Source: Verrucomicrobiaceae bacterium UBA1938
Lineage (GTDB): Bacteria; Verrucomicrobiota; Verrucomicrobiia; Verrucomicrobiales; Verrucomicrobiaceae
DNA length: 64,000 nt
Direction of reading: 5' to 3'
NCBI GenBank assembly: GCA_002336895.1
Contig: DDFC01000032.1
Span: 559,904-623,903 of the forward strand
A program made the translations under genes and the position numbers. Positions within the stretch are counted from its first letter, which is position 1. The number at the start of each line of letters is the position of its first letter. The notes beneath the pieces are model-generated. The model was not told the DNA's origin and made no database searches. It saw only the letters and a program-made list of their open reading frames with translations. Positions 61,551 through 64,000 of the stretch are shown here, in pieces.

Positions 61551-64000
61551 CTACTGGCTGGAGGTCCGGACCTCCACTTTGCGCAGGATAATCTCGTGCC
61601 CCTCGCCACGCGAGAAGATAAAACCGGAGCGGCAGCTTTCGGTGACTCGCGGCTTGGCCTTGCCTGGCATGGAATCCACCACCGCGATCTTCTTCCTCAG
61701 TTCCAGGTCCACCTCGGTGCCCGGGGCCACGTCAAATTCGCTCACCCCATGCTGCAGCAGGATGTCCTCAAACGAGGCCCTCAGGGTCACCAGCTGCTGC
61801 GGCACGTCGTTCCCATTCGTGCCTGCGTAGCGGGCCACCAGAGAGTCGATCAGGTCGATGCGCTTGATGATGTCGTTCGCAAACATGACGACCGTGCTCT
61901 CCTCCGTGGGCAGGCCGCGACGCATGATCTCGTGCTTCTCCTCCAGCTCCACGAGCTGCCCACGCAGGCGTTTTTCGATCTCCTGCCATTTCTTGAGCTG
62001 GGCTTCCGCCTGTGCAAACTCCTGCTTCCGGCCCTCAAGACGGAGCAGTTCGGCCTTCGTCTCTTCGATCTGGCCGACAGAGCGCTGCTGCGTGGCCCCC
62101 AGGTCGGCGATTCGCTTTTCCAGTTCGGCGATCTGTTTCTTCTGCTCCAGTTGGTAATTCTGCAAAGCAGCTGCCTGCTTCTGGATGTCGGCGCTGAATG
62201 ACCTGAACTCCGCATCGGCTGCCTCACGGTCTTTGCGCGCCTGCTCGGCACGCGCCGCTTCGCGGTTGAGCGACTCCTGGGCCGCGTTCAGCTTCACCTG
62301 CACCGCCAGCTCCTCCTCCGAGGTGTTGCGCAGGGATTTGTTGATCTCTGTCTGGCGGGACTCCAGTCCCGCGACCACCTGTCCGAGTTCGAGAATCCTC
62401 CCGCCGACGTTGATATAGTCTCCCAGTTCGGCCTTCCGTGTTTCGATCCGCGTGTGCAGTTCTTTGAGGGACATGTCCACATCCTCCAGCGCATGCTTCT
62501 GCGTCTCAACGACCTTGGACAGTCTTTCTTCTTCCGTCTTGAGGTTCTGCACCCGGTCAAGCCGCTGACGCAGTTCGCCTTCGATGGCGGCGGCGTCCTT
62601 TTTCGCCGTCTCCGCCTTGGCCTTGGCCTCCTTGACCTCTTTCTCCAGTTCGCTGAGCTGGGCCTCTGCTGCGCGGGACTGGTCCTGCGCCGTCTTCAGG
62701 CGCGCGCTTTCCTTGTCCACGTCCGCCTGGGCTTTCATCACACGCTCCTCACGCAGCTTGTGCGCCTCCTCCAGCTGGGCGATCTGCTGCTGCAGCTCGG
62801 TCAGCTTCTTGTTCTGCGTGTCCGTGGTGACGTTCAGTCTGGTGACAAACTGAGAGGCTTCCTCGCGCTCCTTCGTCACACTGACCAGCAGGGCTTGGAT
62901 GCCCGCCAGTTCGGTGTTCAGCGTCGGGATCTGCTTGCGCAGGTTCTTTTCCTCGGTGCGCGCCGCCTCTGCGGCGGCATCAGCCTCGGCGCGCTTCTGC
63001 TCCGCTGCCAGCTGCGCAGCCGTGGCTTTCTCCACACGCTTCTCCGCCTCGGCGGCCTTGGCTTCGCTGGCTTTGACGTTCTTGGTCAGCTCTGCCAGCT
63101 GCGCGTTCTCCGTCTTGAGCGTCGCTTCGAGTGCCGCGCACTCCTTCTTCAGTCTGTCCTGGTTGCGTGTGAGCTCTGCCAGTGCCTTTTCCTCAGCCTG
63201 CCGCTGGGTTTCAGCATCTCTCAGGCTCTTGGTGGCGGCAGCCACGCGGGCATCCACATCCGCCAGTTCTGCCAGCCGTTTTTCCGCTGCAGCAATGCGC
63301 TCCTGCACTCCCTTGAGTCGTGTTTCAGCGGCATTCGCCTCGGCCAGCTTTGTCTTGGTTTCGGCTTCCAGGTTGGCGCGCTTGTCGCCCAGCAGTTTGT
63401 CCAGATTGGTCGATTCGACGCGCAGCGTTTCCACCGCCGTGTCAGCCTCCTTGCGGCGTGCCATGGACTCCTGCAGCGCGGCGGCGGCGGCATCACGGTC
63501 CTTGATGAGTCCGGCCAGTTCGGCCTTCAGATTGTCCGCCTCTGCGCGCGTCTGCGTCACTTTGCCGCGCAGGTCGGGCAGCACGGCTTCAAGATCCGCC
63601 CGCTCTTTTGTCAGGCGCTGCGTCTCAGCCAGCAGCTTGTCGCGCTCCTGCGTGGCAGTGGTGATCGCGGCGGTCAGCTCCGCATGCTGCTTGCTGGTGG
63701 CAGCCAGCTCCTTCACACGCTCGTCCAGCCCGGCGGTCTGCTGCTTCAGCTCGGCCACACGCGCCTCAGACGCAGCCACTTCCTTGCTCCGGTCGGAAAT
63801 GCGGTCCTGCAGATTTTGATGATCCGACTCCGCCGCAGACAGCTTCTGCTGCGTGGTGGCGTGCGTCGCAGTCAGCGTGGCGATGACCGCCTCCAGACCG
63901 CTGATTTTTTCCACCAGCGTCAGCTGCTGCTGAGAGCTCTTCTCTGCGGCGGCAGCAGCCGTGGCGGCTTCTTTTTTCCGCTCGCCGGCGGCAGTCGTGG
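61551..64000 (-). CDS. Long coiled-coil protein with GrpE-like C-terminal domain (5' end outside window)
   Basis: 816 codons are visible; the frame is open to position 64000, so the start lies beyond the window. About 670 residues are an unbroken Ala/Glu/Lys/Leu heptad pattern with repeated segments such as AEAETRLKGVQERIAAAEKRL and TEEERLSKVVETQKH. The final 140 residues differ: VVMFANDIIKRIDLIDSL, LRASFEDILLQHGVSEFDV, PGTEVDLELRKKIAVVDS and SGFIFSRGEGHEIILRKVEV follow the pattern of the GrpE C-terminal half (GxExID-PGxxFD--xHEAV... Gyxl-drvLRpAxVxV). GrpE is the nucleotide exchange factor of Hsp70, whose gene is next. I infer an oversized GrpE with a giant dimerising helix. SMC-like or myosin-like proteins lack this tail. 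Confidence 0.65.
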   Translation of the reverse strand, partial: TTAAGERKKEAATAAAAAEKSSQQQLTLVEKISGLEAVIATLTATHATTQQKLSAAESDHQNLQDRISDRSKEVAASEARVAELKQQTAGLDERVKELAATSKQHAELTAAITTATQERDKLLAETQRLTKERADLEAVLPDLRGKVTQTRAEADNLKAELAGLIKDRDAAAAALQESMARRKEADTAVETLRVESTNLDKLLGDKRANLEAETKTKLAEANAAETRLKGVQERIAAAEKRLAELADVDARVAAATKSLRDAETQRQAEEKALAELTRNQDRLKKECAALEATLKTENAQLAELTKNVKASEAKAAEAEKRVEKATAAQLAAEQKRAEADAAAEAARTEEKNLRKQIPTLNTELAGIQALLVSVTKEREEASQFVTRLNVTTDTQNKKLTELQQQIAQLEEAHKLREERVMKAQADVDKESARLKTAQDQSRAAEAQLSELEKEVKEAKAKAETAKKDAAAIEGELRQRLDRVQNLKTEEERLSKVVETQKHALEDVDMSLKELHTRIETRKAELGDYINVGGRILELGQVVAGLESRQTEINKSLRNTSEEELAVQVKLNAAQESLNREAARAEQARKDREAADAEFRSFSADIQKQAAALQNYQLEQKKQIAELEKRIADLGATQQRSVGQIEETKAELLRLEGRKQEFAQAEAQLKKWQEIEKRLRGQLVELEEKHEIMRRGLPTEESTVVMFANDIIKRIDLIDSLVARYAGTNGNDVPQQLVTLRASFEDILLQHGVSEFDVAPGTEVDLELRKKIAVVDSMPGKAKPRVTESCRSGFIFSRGEGHEIILRKVEVRTSSQ

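Noticed and set aside
62899..63819. Plus-strand open frame rich in Ser, Ala and Arg
   Set aside because: Complement of the coiled-coil coding repeats; its low complexity mirrors the Glu/Ala/Lys codons of the real gene.

Overview
The window looks like a chromosomal segment of a Verrucomicrobiota bacterium (Verrucomicrobiaceae or Prosthecobacter-like). This is inferred from high GC content and a characteristic gene mix: an SHD1-domain protein, DUF1080/LamG proteins, a Tat-exported Gfo/Idh/MocA oxidoreductase, a formylglycine-type sulfatase, BNR 'sialidase' proteins, a DUF5069 protein, an FG-GAP protein and a PEP-CTERM protein. I see no rRNA, tRNA, CRISPR array, prophage or insertion sequence. 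One stretch longer than 300 bases lacks a protein gene (46212-46599), and it appears to encode a structured RNA.

Layout. 1-1959: 5' part of mfd (minus strand, runs off the left edge). 1998-11295: mainly secreted or sugar-related genes (SHD1 protein, oxidoreductase, lipoprotein, TauE/SafE transporter, FG-GAP protein, FucI-like isomerase, GH50-like hydrolase). 11318-15594: two MATE exporters, a DUF5069 protein, and a DinB-like gene divergent from an HxlR regulator across two operator copies. 15639-16984: ECF sigma factor and DUF1398 protein. 17042-23669: run of exported proteins (DUF1080 plus beta-propeller, phosphoesterase, pyruvyl-transferase-like, FAD oxidoreductase with golvesin-like tail, SGNH/DUF4886). 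23682-24086: YlbF-like protein.

24140-32206 reads as one regulated catabolic unit. A minus-strand operon (sialidase, BASS transporter, APH-like kinase, HpaI-type aldolase) is divergent from pepD-lacI. A 17-bp palindrome lies in the shared promoter region. The same palindrome recurs at 44343-44359, before a second operon (two sialidase genes and a beta-helix protein), so the LacI protein may control both. Between them lie pepF, kdgK-eda, a sulfatase and phosphofructokinase.

44370-57433: LamG protein, a phosphoesterase-fold protein missing metal ligands, a 6S-like RNA candidate, a polysaccharide deacetylase, an RsuA-type pseudouridine synthase, and a TPR protein coupled to a 2497-residue secreted protein with two phosphoesterase domains, followed by a PEP-CTERM protein. 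57435-59652: divergent SCO1-like and multicopper oxidase genes. 59665-64000: the most unusual unit, a very long coiled-coil protein ending in a GrpE-like domain, a lidless Hsp70, and a small helical protein, all on the minus strand. I propose it as a dedicated chaperone system.
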